NCBI GenBank assembly: GCA_029204225.1
Contig: MU832231.1
Location: forward strand, 1-64,000
DNA: 64,000 bases
Direction: 5' to 3'
Source: Diphasiastrum complanatum
Taxonomy: Eukaryota > Streptophyta > Lycopodiopsida > Lycopodiales > Lycopodiaceae
Shown: piece by piece, positions 43,301 through 55,940 of the stretch
Position numbering within the stretch: the stretch's first letter is position 1
How the letters are laid out: each line of letters begins with the position of its first letter
The notes under the pieces: model-generated
What the model was told of the DNA's origin: nothing
The model's input: only the letters and a program-made list of their open reading frames with translations
Databases searched by the model: none
Translations under genes and position numbers: made by a program

Positions 43301-45283
43301 GGCTGGGAGCCATGCATCAACACTTGATCGACTCTTTGCATGGGAGAAGAGGCTCTATGAGGAAGTCAAGGTACTCTTCAATTTAGATTCAGATTCTCAG
43401 AGAGCTTTTCCCTTTACTAAATGTAAACTTGTCATTTTATACAAATTGGGTGGTAACGCAACTGAAATGCTGCTAAATTAGAGCTGGTTAGAGTTGCTTA
43501 TTTGAGCAAATCACAACAGTCTTCATGTTATCCATATTTACCAGAAACAATGATGAGATTTTTATGACTTTATCTCAAGTTTTGAGGCTTATCTGTTGAT
43601 GTACTGGGGATTTACAGCACACACTTTAGCCAAGTCCCATCAGTGTCATTAGCTTTCCAAATGGTGGGATGCCTTGTATACCTTCATCATGTATTTGAAG
43701 TTTTGAACATGTTCGTAGGAAAGATTGATATTTGTTTCTCATGCATACCTTCAGTACCGTACCAGCTGCTCGCTTAAGTCATAGACTTCTTTCCAGTTGT
43801 GCTTCATAGAAGCAGAATGTTATTGCAGTCAATGGAGTTGTAAGTATTTCCAGCATGGTATCTCAGCTTTGTCCCAACATTTGATTGCTCATAGTCAATA
43901 CTGATTAACCGTGACCAGTTTACTTGGAATCAATTTTTTTCAGGGAGCTGAAACAATTCGGACTGAATATGAAAAACAATGTGCTTTATTAAGAAGGAAA
44001 AATACAAGGGGGGCAGGAAATGAGTCGATTGACAAGACACGGGCAGCCATTAATTCATTACGCACAAGAATAGTGATAGCTCTCCAGGCTGTTGATACGG
44101 TTACTACAGCAGTACACAAGCTGAGAGATGAAGAGCTCTATCCACAACTGCTTGAAATACTACAAGGGTATATTTCTAAAAGATTCATGTGTCCATGTAA
44201 AATAAAAACTTGGAAGGTGTTGATCTTTTCATTTGCAACCGTTGAACTGATGCATCACTTCAAGACTTAATGCATCAGGCACTCATGGGTTCATTTGTGA
44301 AACTTATTGTATGAATCGTAAAGTCAACAGCCATTTTATTCATTCTTAAGTCAATTCTGCACATCTACTGGGTGTGAATGTATATTGATTTTGGCATTGC
44401 TAGAGTAAGTGCTTTGGGAATGGATTTGGTTAGCAACTGCTTGCAAGAGAAAGTGAGTCTGATAATTGTTCTATGCAGATTGACTTTTATGTGGAATGAG
44501 ATGTATGATTGTCATCAAAGACAGAGAGAAATTGTGAAGGATATGAAGGCCCTTGAAGTGCTAGAAAGTGCAGATGCAACAAGTAATCTTCGTAGACAAG
44601 CAACCTCCCAGCTTGAATTGTCACTTACAAACTGGTATAATTCCCTTAACAAAGTAATCAATACGCAAAGGGAATACCTGCATAATGTCAATTCATGGCT
44701 GCGACTCAGTCTACAACCTGTCGAAACTGAACCTCGAGACAGATTGTCTTCACCTGTCAGGAATGATCCTCCTCCAATCTACTATCTTTGTATAGAGTGG
44801 CAACAAGCACTTGATAGACTACCAGACAAGGTAGCCTTGGAGGCTATCAAAAGCTTTTCAGCTGTGGTAAGGGTCATGGTCGATTTGCAGTCAGATGAGG
44901 TTCGACACAGGAAGAAAGTGGAAGTTCTTTCTAGAGAACTGCATAGGAGAGTAGTTGCATTACAGAACTATGAGAGGAAGCATGCAGATGAGGTTCCTTT
45001 CCGGTATGAACGTAATGAACTAATTACTGCAATAGTACCATACAAAACCCCACACAGTGCAAAACAGGCTGCAATCGATGTTCTTAAGAGAAAACTTGAC
45101 GAGGAAAATGAGAAAGTGAAGAAGGCCATTCAAGCTAGCAGAGCAATGACAATAAATAGTTTCCAAACAGGTTTACCAAGTATCTTTCAGGCGGTGACGG
45201 GTTTTGCTCAAGTATGTTGCCAAACTTACCAGGGGTTGTACAGTCAGATCAACAGTAATCAGTTTTCCAGAATTAACAGATAA
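37375..45283 (+). CDS. DUF630/DUF632 protein (NRG2/APSR1-like), four exons
   Basis: Four exons: 37375-38356, 43183-43370, 43944-44167 and 44479-45283, total 2199 nt, giving 732 residues with consistent splice phases. The start MGCANTKIDNEENVARC opens the DUF630 domain (residues 1-59), whose Gly2/Cys3 suits N-myristoylation and palmitoylation, so plasma-membrane attachment is expected. A Pro/Ser-rich region follows (about 76-180), then an acidic region holding three tandem 8-residue repeats (ENDRYMHS type). DUF632 starts near residue 265 (VSLRTGTELVDVLK-like) and continues through exon 4 with WEKRLYEEVK, EYEKQCALLRRKN, ELYPQLLEILQG and MYDCHQRQREIVKDM, mostly coiled coil. The family includes Arabidopsis NRG2 (nitrate signalling) and APSR1 (root response to low phosphate); which paralogue this is cannot be decided. 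Intron 1 is 4.8 kb, with donor AAAAG|GTCTAC, a weak match to consensus. Confidence 0.9.
38050..38121 (+). repeat. In-frame 24-bp coding minisatellite, three copies
   Basis: Each unit starts GAGAATGATA and encodes ENDRYMHS, ENDRYIQT and ENDKYMMS. It lies in the acidic linker between DUF630 and DUF632. Length is a multiple of three, so copy-number change keeps the frame. Confidence 0.75.
39621..39777. mobile_element. Foldback, MITE-like element
   Basis: The left end ACTTATGGGGCCTGTTAGTGCACC is complementary to the right side GGTGCACTAAC (39730-39740) plus GGGGCCCCTATAAGT (39763-39777). The termini ACTTATGGGGCC/GGCCCCTATAAGT form imperfect inverted repeats about 157 bp apart. Small size, intronic position and no coding capacity fit a MITE, but no target duplication is certain. 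Confidence 0.4.
42340..42437. repeat. 49-bp tandem duplication
   Basis: TACACTTGAGGAGGGCCCAC followed by AGGGCAG(T/C)AACT(G/A)TAGCACA occurs starting at 42345 and again at 42394. Confidence 0.7.
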
Positions 45284-46369
45284 GCCATTCAAAATCTAGT
45301 ATTCATATCAAGTTCTTGCACGTAATTTTTTTTGGCAACGGGTAGTGTTTTACAGACCTTGAGGGTGTAGAGAGGATGCTTTTATGGCATTTCTAATATG
45401 TATATATCTAAAAGAGATGTTATTCTGAAAAGCTTTTTCCAAGTGATACTTCTCTTTTTTTTTTCTGATGTATGATAAATCCAGGGTGACCCATCTCCGA
45501 TACTTGTGCTGTCCTTGTCAAAAGTGATATATGTGGAGGAACTGACGCTGTTAGGTGTTGCATTGATAGTTTATGTTCAGCTGAGTAATGGAGTGATCTA
45601 TAGATTATGGTACGTCGAACAAAATGTGGACTAAAGCTGTTTTCATAGATCCACCCAAAAACATGTGGGTTTGTTTCAAATGGATGGGACAAAGTTTGCA
45701 TGAATCTACATTTGTGTTGTCATAATTCCTCCTCTTAATCTCATTGATCTAATCTGTTGTCTCATTGATCTGATCTGTGTCAACATAATTCCTCAAAATC
45801 TCATTGATCTAATCTGTTGTCTATGATTTTCAAACTTGCTACTTGCCTATAAGTGACACTATTATAACCAGTGACTTACATCATGCAGTTGGTTTTTTTT
45901 GAGTAATTATTTTGATGTCTTATGTTTTATTAAACATATTAACTTAATTGATTTTTGCCATTTGGTATTATCATTCCATGTACTCTCAACTTTTTGTACA
46001 CTGATGGGTTTTCCCATCCTTCATTGATAAAAGCATCTACAAGTAGTATCACGCTTCCATACTTCTGCCCTATTTGCAACACATGCTAGATATCCTTTGT
46101 ACTTGCATGTGGCTTAGTCTAAGTCTTGTATTGACAACCAACTACCTTTGAAAAAGTTCCTAGACCAGTTCAAAGTTGAAAAATTTGGAACCACCAATTA
46201 TACTATACGACGATGTTGTCTTATTGTATCAACTAACAAGTTATGCTAGCAGTTTCAATCTTTAGCCAATTTCAATCTTTAAGTCACAAGCTCACAAGTA
46301 TAACTACCCACCCTTTGATTCCCCCATTGCTTCATTAAGAACCTTAGATGTACCTTCGTAATACCATTA
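45284..46369. other. 3' flank of the DUF630/632 gene, with repeat patch
   Basis: Non-coding. Contains an imperfect tandem repeat of CTCATTGATCTAATCTGTTGT (about 45738-45825, three variants). No terminator signal beyond AT-rich sequence, and no protein. Confidence 0.45.
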
Positions 46370-47330
46370 TTGAAACTTGGGGTAATGACCAATCATAACG
46401 GTAACCTAGTAGTAAAGGTCAAATGCATGACTAGAGCATGTTTGTGTTTCCTATGCAAATGCGTGTACCAATTCTATGATGAACACGATGTCCTTGATGA
46501 GAAGTTACACTTATTTGATATGGCCTTGGTGGAAGGAGTGGAAGAGCATAAAAATGGCTTTGACTAAGAGATCCAAACTTTCCCATTTTTAAAAACATTC
46601 ATCTTCATGGCTTAGTAAGATTAAGATGAGAAGAAGGAATGTTTCCAAGACACTGTGGAATTTATTGAGAAGATAAAGACCAAATGTACTCTTGAGATGA
46701 CACTAGACAATGTTTTATTTATGTGGTTCATGGTTGGAATGCCAACATAAGTCATGATAGATGAAGAGACACGAGACATATATCACCCTAATTGAAGCTA
46801 TGAATGATGTTACTCATGAAAAAGATGAGACATTTGAAGAAGATTGTGACCTTTTAAAATTCACTCCCATATTGTTGTCTTGACCAAGCAACGAACATTA
46901 AAGAAATCACATCATCCTCGAGTATCTTTGAAACTTGCATGTAATTACTCCTACAACACTTACATTGGATGCATAAACAAGAAGTTCAATTGGATAAGTT
47001 GACAAGTCTAATGCAATCTATAAATCCTAAAGTGAAAGCAAATTTATTAGTCACAAAATTGTCAAGTAGAGTACCTAAAAGGACAATGTACCATGTCCAT
47101 ATTGTGCACATAATGACAATGTAGATGAGTGTATTTTGCTTCATCAAAATTGCACCCCGTTGTAAGTAATGTGACAAACCAAGATACAACAAGCTATTTA
47201 TTCAATGTATAAGTCCAAGTTGCCCACTAACTCTAGTATGATGTTGCAGAATAATACCAACAAAGGTAAAGGGGATAATTGACCAATGTTGAAGCAAAAA
47301 TTGCAAAGCCTCACTTTTTCCACTCCTAAC
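46370..47330 (+). pseudogene. Possible retrotransposon gag remnant
   Basis: Broken frames include FIEKIKTKCTLEMTLDNVLF and, near 47096-47150, CPYCAHNDNVDECILLHQNC, which resembles a gag zinc knuckle (CX2C...H...C). Many stops. The assignment rests on that one motif and position among other repeats. Confidence 0.25.
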
Positions 47331-47429
47331 ACTAATCTCACTTTGATTTTATGACCTTCAATCGGTTGTTCTACACAATGGGATTTTTGAAAATCACCAA
47401 AATTTGGCCGGGAAAGACAAAACCAACTT

Positions 47430-47640
47430 CAGTTTGTCAACCACTATTAAAAACTTGCAAAAATCGTCAATTTTGACATTTTTTTTGGGTTTTTTCATCT
47501 ACATAGAGCCGAATTCTACCTCATGCATCCACATATTGATCACATGAAATTAATCCATAATGGTCATCAATTATTTTGATTTTGCTAGATAATAGCTCTT
47601 ACTACCCTTTTCTAACCAAAAACTCTAAAAAACAAACAAT
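47430..47640 (-). repeat. Dispersed repeat, inverse relative of 6195-6420
   Basis: Read on the minus strand it shares TTGTTTGTTTTTTA, GTAAGAGCTA, ATGTAGATGAAAAAAC and TTTTTGCAAGTTTTT in the same order as 6195-6420. Confidence 0.4.
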
Positions 47641-48294
47641 TTTTGGCTAAACTATAGTCTGGAACCATAAATCTTGCAAACTTTTGACATGCAATCATTA
47701 ATTCAAAAATTAATGAAATCCTAATTGAAAGTACACTTGCTGAAAATTTAGATCTATTATAAGTTACGAGAGATGCAAGCAAAAATTGAAAACTGGCTTA
47801 TATCGACAATAATCCATAAAACCCTGGAGAACATCGACAATGATGGATCTTAGCAACATAGAGTGAAAAAACTGAGAGAATACCCACTTGGAAGCTTGTT
47901 CTCCACCGGGAAGAAAAACCAGATCGATTTCTACCAAAGAATCGGTGAAAAGCCTCACAATTCTAAGTCCTTCGATCCTCGTAAGCCGTTCGCTAATATC
48001 ACTATAAGGGAAAGCACCTCAAGATCCTGCTATGATAGGATGCGGGCGTAGAGAAAAAAAACTGGTAAAAAAATCACAAACTGGTAGGGCAAGTTTCCAC
48101 CTCGATATATATCCTCAACTTTTCTTGTGCATGGCCCAATGTAAGCCAAGAATATTCCCAAAATCATTTCTCATTACTATTGATACTCTACACATGCCAA
48201 TAGTCGTCCTAATCCATGCACTAGCTCCAAATATGTAACCTGGCCCTCACAAGGTTATTAATTACATTTCTAGCCTAGTTCGAAATAATGAGAC

Positions 48295-48334
<40 letters not shown>

Positions 48335-50378
48335 TACTTCACAGCTCAACTACTATTATAGACTAGTTAATGTTTTTCGGCGTAGGTACAAATTTGTCTC
48401 ACTCTGATTGGTGGATAAATATAGGCTGTGTTTCTGAATTTGTTACTTGACAAATGTATGGTTGTGATCAACAAGGTTTGGCTATAAATATGGGCACCAC
48501 TTGCCATATTTCAATTTTGTGATCTTTTATTCTGAACTCCCGGGTCTTTTTGTTTTCTTTCTATCTCACGATATCAAATCGACGCGCGTCTTTCCAAACC
48601 ATTGCATGATCGGATTCATTCAGGCACGCTGAATCGATATCACCCACTTCTGACGTGTTCTCGCGGAAAATTTCAATCTCGTCCTAGCGATATTGGATCA
48701 ACGCGCGCACTCTTGTTCAGTCCTCCACCGATATCATTCTGTCGCGTCGAACCGATATCAGGTTCAATATGGCAAGTTACTCAAATGAAGGAATCGAGCC
48801 GCCAAACTACATTAAGGAGCGTCGACAAGTAACTGAGAAGGAGTTCCAGAATCCAGATTTACCGAGAACGCCAATATCAGAAGGTCGACAAGTCACGGAC
48901 CGGCTAATGAACAAAGACAAAGCCTAGCGCCTCCCCAACACATCTTACCGCCGCTGCCCTTCCTGATACCCTTTGCCTTGCTTATAATGAGCACTGCAGC
49001 CTCTACTATAATTGCCACCAGTACCACGCCGCCACCTTTGATTTCCCATTCATTGAATCCACCTCCATGGACTAAAAGAAACTCTAGCTCACCTTTCCCC
49101 ATTTTGACCTCCAAACTGGAGGAGACCGCACTTTCAACCAGGATTTCCAGAGTACGTCACTCAGGCTAAAACCACCACCTCCACCCTCCAACGTATCCCA
49201 ACATGCCCGAGCTAGAAATTGCCTCTCCAACTCCCCTCATGCTGCTTCTCCACCTCGCACCACCTCAACTCATGCCGCCTCGCCGCCTCCTACCACTTCC
49301 TCACCTCCAAAAACCGACTCTCTATCCACCTTCACAGTTCCCCCTTGCGCTGATGACACTTGTGGTGGACCTGCTGTACACCAGCATTGGTACTAGAAAA
49401 AGTCTAACAAAAGGCATTCATGGACTCACTTTGATTTTCTTGTTTTTCACTGTTCTTTTCATTTTCTCTTTTATTTTTCTCTACGTATTTCTACATACAT
49501 ATTCTCTGTTTCCCCCCTCCTCTATCGCTAATTTGTTGCCAAAAAAAATTTCCTCACTTTTTTGCCAATTTTCATCTCCCTATCTTTCCCACACCCCCTT
49601 CACTTTCATTCTTTATCGCCTCACGGTTTCAGATCACCATGTCTGCCAACGTTGAAGACAAATATAGGTGCCAAGGGACTGTCACCAAATTCGTTGTGGG
49701 ATCATGTTAAAATATTCTAGCGAAGATTCTTCTAACCGATTCCATCCATCACAAGCACATAAAGGATATCAAAAAGCGGAGTCGAGCCACCAAACTACAA
49801 AGGAGAGCATCAATGTAGTGGGTTTCTTTCCTTGCCTAACCTCAATCCAAGATCTAATCAATCTAGCATCAAAGAGATGAAGTTAGTTGTCACACATAGA
49901 TTCATTCCCATGAGAGCGATACTATAGTTCAGATTTTAGCATGAATGGAAGATTCACATCTAACTCTAACATCCATTAACCCTAAGCATTAACACTACAT
50001 CCATTAACACTAGATCCACAACAAGATAGCTTACTCTATCTCTCTCTCCCTTTCTCCCTCATAAAAAGTATAATAACATGCAATCCCAATAACAATCAGA
50101 TCCAACAATTAGCCAAATCCAAATAAAGCATGAGAGATGGAGGAAAAGTGATAGAGAGCAAGGACATTCATCAATCCATTTTACAAGAGAACCAATATGC
50201 GTTATTGAATTGAAGAAATGAACATGTGTAGGAATTCGAGTTGGTCCCTTCTTATAGTAGAGAGGAGGACCCTGGCCTCTGAATCCTATTAGTCCATTTT
50301 TGCCTCCCTAATTATTCAAATTTTAAAAAGAGTGGGATGATCATTATTGTAATAAAATTGGATGAATATGAAATCATC
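47641..50378. other. Intergenic, with microsatellite and Pro-rich chance frames
   Basis: Includes a (CA)n tract at 48299-48332 and a TATAAATA word at about 48484. A locally CG-rich patch at about 48570-48900 has several GATATC/CGCGCG words and a 52-codon frame MASYSNEGIEPPNY. The Pro/Leu/Ser-rich frames at 48978-49655 are on low-complexity C-rich DNA and carry no motif. The part from about 50330 begins to align with copy A upstream of its conserved intron. Confidence 0.4.
48299..48332. repeat. (CA)n microsatellite
   Basis: About 17 uninterrupted CA units. Confidence 0.9.
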
Positions 50379-51749
50379 AAGGGTCAGAAGTTGGAATGAG
50401 TGAGTGTCACTTTGATGAACAAAATTTCAAATACAAATGATTGAACGTTTAGTGTCCAATCGGAAAATCACATATGGTGGTTGGCGACATTCCAGGTATA
50501 AATTTCAATTTTCATTTAGAATATCTTTATTAACAATTCATACCTTGTCAGTTTTTATTGACATGTCATGCATTACTTGTTTCTCTATAGGTCTTGAAAG
50601 AGGACCATAAAATACTTTTATGGATATTTTCAAGAACAAATTATGGCGAGATTATAAGAAGACATTTGGAGGGTGAGAAATTTGCAGTCGAAAACCATGG
50701 AAGTTTTCAAATTCAATGGCACCTTGCAGGGGATTTGAAAACATTAAAATGTATGTATAATGTCTCTCATGGGGCAACATCAAAGCATCCATGTATTTAT
50801 TGCATGAAGGATTGTTACAATATGAATTTGGGACGATCAACATACACTGGCCCAACACGAGAAGCTGAAGATCCAAACATGAAAAGTGTTCTGCCAATTC
50901 CATTAAAATATGTTCACATATGCACATTGCATGCTGAGGTTTGTATTATTGAAAAACTTATTTACCTGCACATTCTACTAGCATGGAATCATAAACTGGA
51001 GTCTGTGGCTAAAGCAGCAATTAGGAGGTTGGAATTAGTTCTGTCAAATGCAGGACTACATAAAGGGAATGTCACGATTGAAAAAAGTGAGAGACTCTCC
51101 GGAAAAAAAAAAAAAAAGAAACGTTTCTAATAAGCCATCAATTGGAGGTGCTAAAGCAAGAAGATTCTTATCCAATCACACATGCAAAGAATCAAGTGTC
51201 GGATACGAAATTTGGAGAGAAATTCTTCAAGCCACACGAACACTGGAAGGAAGTAATCGAGTGGAAAAGGGACAAGTGTGGACCAACTTAGACAAACTCG
51301 TAGGTGTTATCAGGAAAAAAAAATCTATCATCAGAAGATATGAGGACTTTGCAAAATCATTGCACCACATTTGTAAAATCTGTACATGATTGTTGGGGAA
51401 AAGACAACGTTACTCATTACATGGTGCTAATCTATATCATTATCTGGTACTTTTCTCATTCAGGCTTATATTTTTTTCGACTGATGTAACTAATCAAAAC
51501 CATTGTTTGCAGCACATCCTTCTTTATCATGCAACTTATTTTGCAAAGGAATATGGGAGCTTAAGTATCTGGTCATCACAAGGCATGGAAAAATCTCATT
51601 GGCAAGCAAGGGGAGTATTTCATAGAGCAACAAACCATGGAGGACACAATTCAAGAAATAAATATTTAGTTCAACTTTTTCAGTGGTTTTATAGAAGAGC
51701 ACAATTTAGATATCAAGCTAAAAACTCACCAAGTATTACGATATTTTGA
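50379..51749 (+). pseudogene. Transposase-like gene, copy C (core and C-terminus)
   Basis: The best-preserved core of the family. After a degraded lead-in ending ATTCCAG, a 95-bp intron (50496-50590) and then an open frame VLKEDHKILLWIFSR, HLAGDLKTLKCMYNVS, HPCIYCMKDCYN, PIPLKYVHICTLHAE, KLIYLHILLAWNHKLE. A 13-A run near 51103-51115 shifts the frame, which resumes SIGGAKARRFLSNH, then another A-run shift and LSSEDMRTLQNH then SVHDCWGKDNVTHYM. A probable 66-bp intron (51447-51512) precedes HATYFAKEYGSLSIWSSQGM, EKSHWQARG and HRATNHGG. The spacing of GDLK (Asp), and EKSHW (Glu) after SSQGM, would suit the first and last acids of a DDE transposase; that is inference. The N-terminal exon found in copies A and B is absent. 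Only two homopolymer slips and no scattered stops suggest rather recent decay. Confidence 0.6.
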
Positions 51750-51795
51750 AAGGCATATGCTTGTAATATATCAAAAATCTATCACAGAAAATTAT

Positions 51796-53129
51796 TTAAT
51801 TATCATCATCATCCTCCTCTTCAAGATTTAGACGGATGGTATTGTCATGAAGGAATAATCTCCTTTCATATGGATCCAAAAATTCTAAATTTTTTCTCTT
51901 GCTCATATCAATGTAACCCGAATAAAGGGCCATTGCAGATAATCTTTTCGTAGTCTCATTGGGAGTATAACCCAATATCTTAATAGCCAAATCTCTTTTC
52001 ACAAAAATTATTTTATATGTTCTTCTTGCATACTTATGGCCTCCCAAACAAACTGATAATGATTTGATGGCCATAATGATAGTGGTTGCAAATGGATAAG
52101 ATGAATGATATATACAAATCTCATTATTTTGAAAGTGTTTCAAATAATAAGATAGAGACACATCTTTTCTCCCGGCTGATACACCACGGACGTCTCCATG
52201 TCTCATACCAAAGGCATATATTTCAATAGCATCTTGTAAACTAGAATAGAAAGTAAATTTAGAATTATACATAACACTGCAAACTCAATAAAAAAAACTG
52301 AACAACATCAATACCAATATAATATCTACGTACCAAATCATAATCATCGTAATCAATGACGTTTGCTCTGCTAATGTCATGTCCTCCAATGGCCTCTACA
52401 TTTCCGGAGGGGGTATATCTAGGCCTTGGGGGATATTTTTTTTTGGAATTCCAAAAATTCCTCCTCTGTAGGCAAAGTTTTTTCATAGGATTTAGATTTT
52501 TCAATCATGGCCTCCAAGGCCTCATTGCCAGATTTCCAATTGCCATCTTTATCATAATCTATCTCACTTTCAAGTTCATCATATGAGTAATCAACAATGT
52601 CAGAAAATTCAAATAAATTTTGAGCAAAAAATGAGAGGATTTCATCCTCTCTCAAATTCAAAACATCTTCTATATCATTAAATGAAATATAACTTTCATT
52701 ATTTATAAAATATAGGCGAACATCGAGTAGAGTTAATTGATTAACAGGAGTTGCAGATGGAAGAGAATCAGAGAGGATTATAAAACGAGGGAGAGTTTTT
52801 TGATAATATGAAGCCATAGATGCTTCTGCTTCAATCCCTATATCAGTATCTGCATCATCTAAATCAACTGGAGCAGGTGCAGATGCTTCGATCAAAGGAA
52901 CAGTTGAAGATTCCACAGACTCATCATCTGGAATTTCAGCAGATATGTAAAAGACAAAAGCCATTCCTTTGATTATAAGGCGACATATTCTTTTGTGGAT
53001 ATCACAATATATATTTCTTTTAAAATGGTCATGCAAGTTAGAGTACTTTCTATTGTGTTTATGTTTAGAGGATGATTGGGAATGCACAAGGTCCTGAAAA
53101 TGAACGAAACAAAAACTATCTATATCCAA
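51796..53129 (-). pseudogene. Unknown gene convergent with copy C
   Basis: Two open frames that appear to form one gene. 53129-52419 (236 residues) contains FYISAEIPDDESVESSTVPLI, an acidic Ala-rich stretch, RFIILSDSLPSATPVNQLTL and EEFLEFQKK. A poly-A slip near 52435 shifts into the frame YPPRPRYTPSGNVEAIGG, HDISRANVIDYDDYDL (to about 52335). A probable intron follows (AG at about 52277) and the last exon 52272-51796 reads YNSKFTFYSSLQDAIEIYAFGM, then SLSVCLGGHKYARRTYKIIF, GYTPNETTKRLSAMALYSG and ends LEEEDDDDN. I do not recognise it. It ends only about 45 bp from the end of transposase-like copy C, in the same convergent arrangement as copy A and its minus-strand partner, but the two partners show no obvious sequence similarity. 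Confidence 0.45.
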
Positions 53130-53411
53130 AACAGGAGTACTAATAATCTGAGAGAAATTATCAAGAACAAAATTAAATTATAACGATTCTCATAAACTAG
53201 CTTATCGATATCAAAGGGAGCAAAAAAAACTAGCAAAATACTCTAATATCTCAGATGGAATGTCACTGGCATTAAAAAAAATCAAGAAGTTTGTTATCTG
53301 AGGCTTGTCTTTTTATTGTCTTTCTATGTACATGCCTTGGAGAAAGAACTTAAAAGCTATTGCATAAGGAAGCTATGTCAAATTTGGAGAACGAACACAC
53401 ACACACGATCG

Positions 53412-53562
<151 letters not shown>

Positions 53563-53825
53563 GGATGCTTCTACGTTTATACTTGCCCCTGCTTTGCTAC
53601 TAAACAAGTGGACAACAGACGCACCATCGCCTCTAAAAAACACAAGGTTATAATTCAAAGTAACCCTCTTATGCATAAATGGTCCTTTTTTTAACTAAAG
53701 GGTTTTTCCACCTTTGGTATATAAAAAAAAAACGAACTCTACAAAATTTAAAACTCAAAATCCTAACTGGAGGAAAATTAATTTTCTCTCCTTCATTACC
53801 TTCCGGAAAACACTCTACATAACAC

Positions 53826-53833
53826 TATAAAAG
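53826..53833 (+). promoter_or_regulatory. TATA box of a putative gene
   Basis: TATAAAAG, followed about 25-30 bp later by CCTCCCTCACATCATTG, a pyrimidine-rich start-like region. It lies upstream of the split gene at 54656-55940. Confidence 0.5.
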
Positions 53834-54662
53834 CCTGCAGTTTCGAGGATCCTCCCTCACATCATTGTGAAGAGTTTGCTTGTTTTTCACATACAGCAAA
53901 AGCACCCTACCAGTTCTGGATTCGACAACATACTATCATAAGTAGTAAGCAAATCTCCATTACTTTGGCATTCCAGCGCATTTTCTATGCTTCCGAGTTT
54001 CAATCATACTTCTTTGTTTAACCACTGGCTATGGCTAAATCATGCTCATAACATAATGCTTTGTATGAGCCTTTTTTGGTATGATGAATATAAGTCCAGC
54101 GATGGACAGTTCCAATGCATCATTGTGTAGGTTGAAGAGGTGTTTTCTGCCTGTCAACAATGAACATCGTGCACTCTACTACATCGCTTCAAATCTGTTT
54201 AGTAGGCAACAATTGTTTACTTGCCATCTTTCAATATGTATGAATGCCTCTTCGCTTGCTGATGGCAGCAATAGAATAGCTACTATGTAGCGAATTTTTA
54301 TTCTCAAACCTCTAAGAATTGGCTTTACTCTCTGTTCTTACAATGAAATGATATTCTCAAAAGACATCTTTTACGTTTCCAAGTCTCACTATATGATACT
54401 AAATTATTAAAGAGTGTATGTGATAATGTAGTGTCATCTCTTACTATGACCTATTACCTTCTACATTCTGGTTCATATTCGAACCGAGCATTATTGTACT
54501 CAAAGTAAAGGTATGTTACCGACTGAACCGTCATGAAGCAGACGATTTAACACACTATGTTTACTTTATCTAAACGTTTTCTACTCTTAAACGTAGCTAT
54601 GGACTAAACAGACTATTTTCTTGTCGTTATGATATAAAGAGAAAACCTTTTACAGAAAAACA

Positions 54663-55940
54663 ATGATGGCAGCCTCTCAAGAAGCCTTGTCAACAAACCT
54701 TCAGGTATGACTTCTCGTTATCGATTCGTATATGTATTCTACAACGCACAAACAAGAATGGGTTAAGTAGTTCCTTATACCTTAACATTGATACGTTTTA
54801 CCCTCTCTATTTTAAAAGAAACGACTTAAGAAAAAGATAATACTTCCCAAAAAAGCAAAATTGACTAAATGATTCTTAAACAAATCTTTGTCAAAAACCT
54901 AACAATAGAGACTTCAATAAAACAGTCTTAGACAGTATGGAAATGCATAAGATACGTAGTTTTTACGAAAGGGGTCTTGCTTTGTCAAGATGAACTAAGT
55001 GCAGTCTTGTATCTCTTTCTATGCATCCTAGTGGTGTAAATCCGACTATTCCTTGGGTGGGATAGTACTGAAACCTTTACCTTTTATCCTATTCATAAGC
55101 TAACAAAGGTCTGTTTTTATGGTTTAGTCTATAAAATGGTTTCAGGATGCTGCCTCTTTGGGTTATGGGGAGCCCTTTCCTCCACCTAACCATTTTGTTC
55201 ATACACTGATTTGTTGTATGAAAAAGGCCGTTGAGATGCATAATTTTGTCACTAACACTGATAAGGCTACATGTTCTTCTACAGGACCTAAGGATAAGAT
55301 TCTTTGTCTGATTGATCTGCTTGAGTCTATTGACTGGGTAAAGATTTATCTTGAGTTTGTTAAAAAGAAAAACACTTTGAGCTTAGTGAAAAATCTTTAC
55401 AATCGTCTTAATGATTTCATTGAAAAATTCGAAGAGGAGAAAAAGTTCTATAATATGCACATTAGAAAAGTGTTCATGTGCTTGGAAAATAAAAATGGTA
55501 TTACTCCTACTATCATTTTCCCTTCTGTTTCTGATGCTCCTCTTTCGCCACACCCTCTAGTCTTTATTGATGACCTTGGTGAGGATAGTTCCTCTCAACT
55601 CGAGATCTTTTCTCAAGACATTTACGACATTGGTGACCTTTCTTCTTATGACTTCAACCAATCTAAAAGCTGTCAAGTCCCTTTTATTCCAGGCAGAATT
55701 GTTGAGTACAAATCCACTCTTACGTCTTATAAACTTTGGAGTCTTCCTTTTGTCAATTTCCTTGCACCCATCCCTATCGATCTTTGGATCATGATGACTC
55801 ATTTGACAGAAAAAGAAATACAAGTCTGTAAATTGGCCGCCATGCATAAAAATCATTCACTTGAGACCCCTGTTTCTTTCGACATCATTATTCGTATGAA
55901 CAAATTCAAACCCTCTCTCTGCCCTTCTGAGCAAACCTGA
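54663..55940 (+). CDS. Putative spliced gene of unknown function
   Basis: Model: TATA box at 53826; 5' untranslated exon to 53944; intron 53945-54655 (GTAAGC...TTTTACAG); exon 54656-54704 with the start MMAASQEALSTNLQ; intron 54705-55145 (GTATGA...GTTTCAG); and exon 55146-55940 ending in TGA. The protein is 278 residues. Landmarks are DAASLGYGEPFPPPNHFVHTL, LIDLLESIDWVKIYLEFVKK, a Lys/Glu-rich helix NDFIEKFEEEKKFYNMHI, the acidic FIDDLGEDSSSQLEIFSQDI, and FLAPIPIDLWIMMTHLTEKE. No domain is recognised and no signal peptide or membrane segment is seen. Intact coding through two exons with matching phases and a promoter-like TATA box argue for a real gene, but it may be a transposon or lineage-specific gene. 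The start could also be the second Met. Confidence 0.45.

Noticed and set aside
48978-49655. Pro-rich frames of 63 and 150 codons
   Set aside because: C-rich low-complexity sequence; the composition explains the open frames and no domain is seen.
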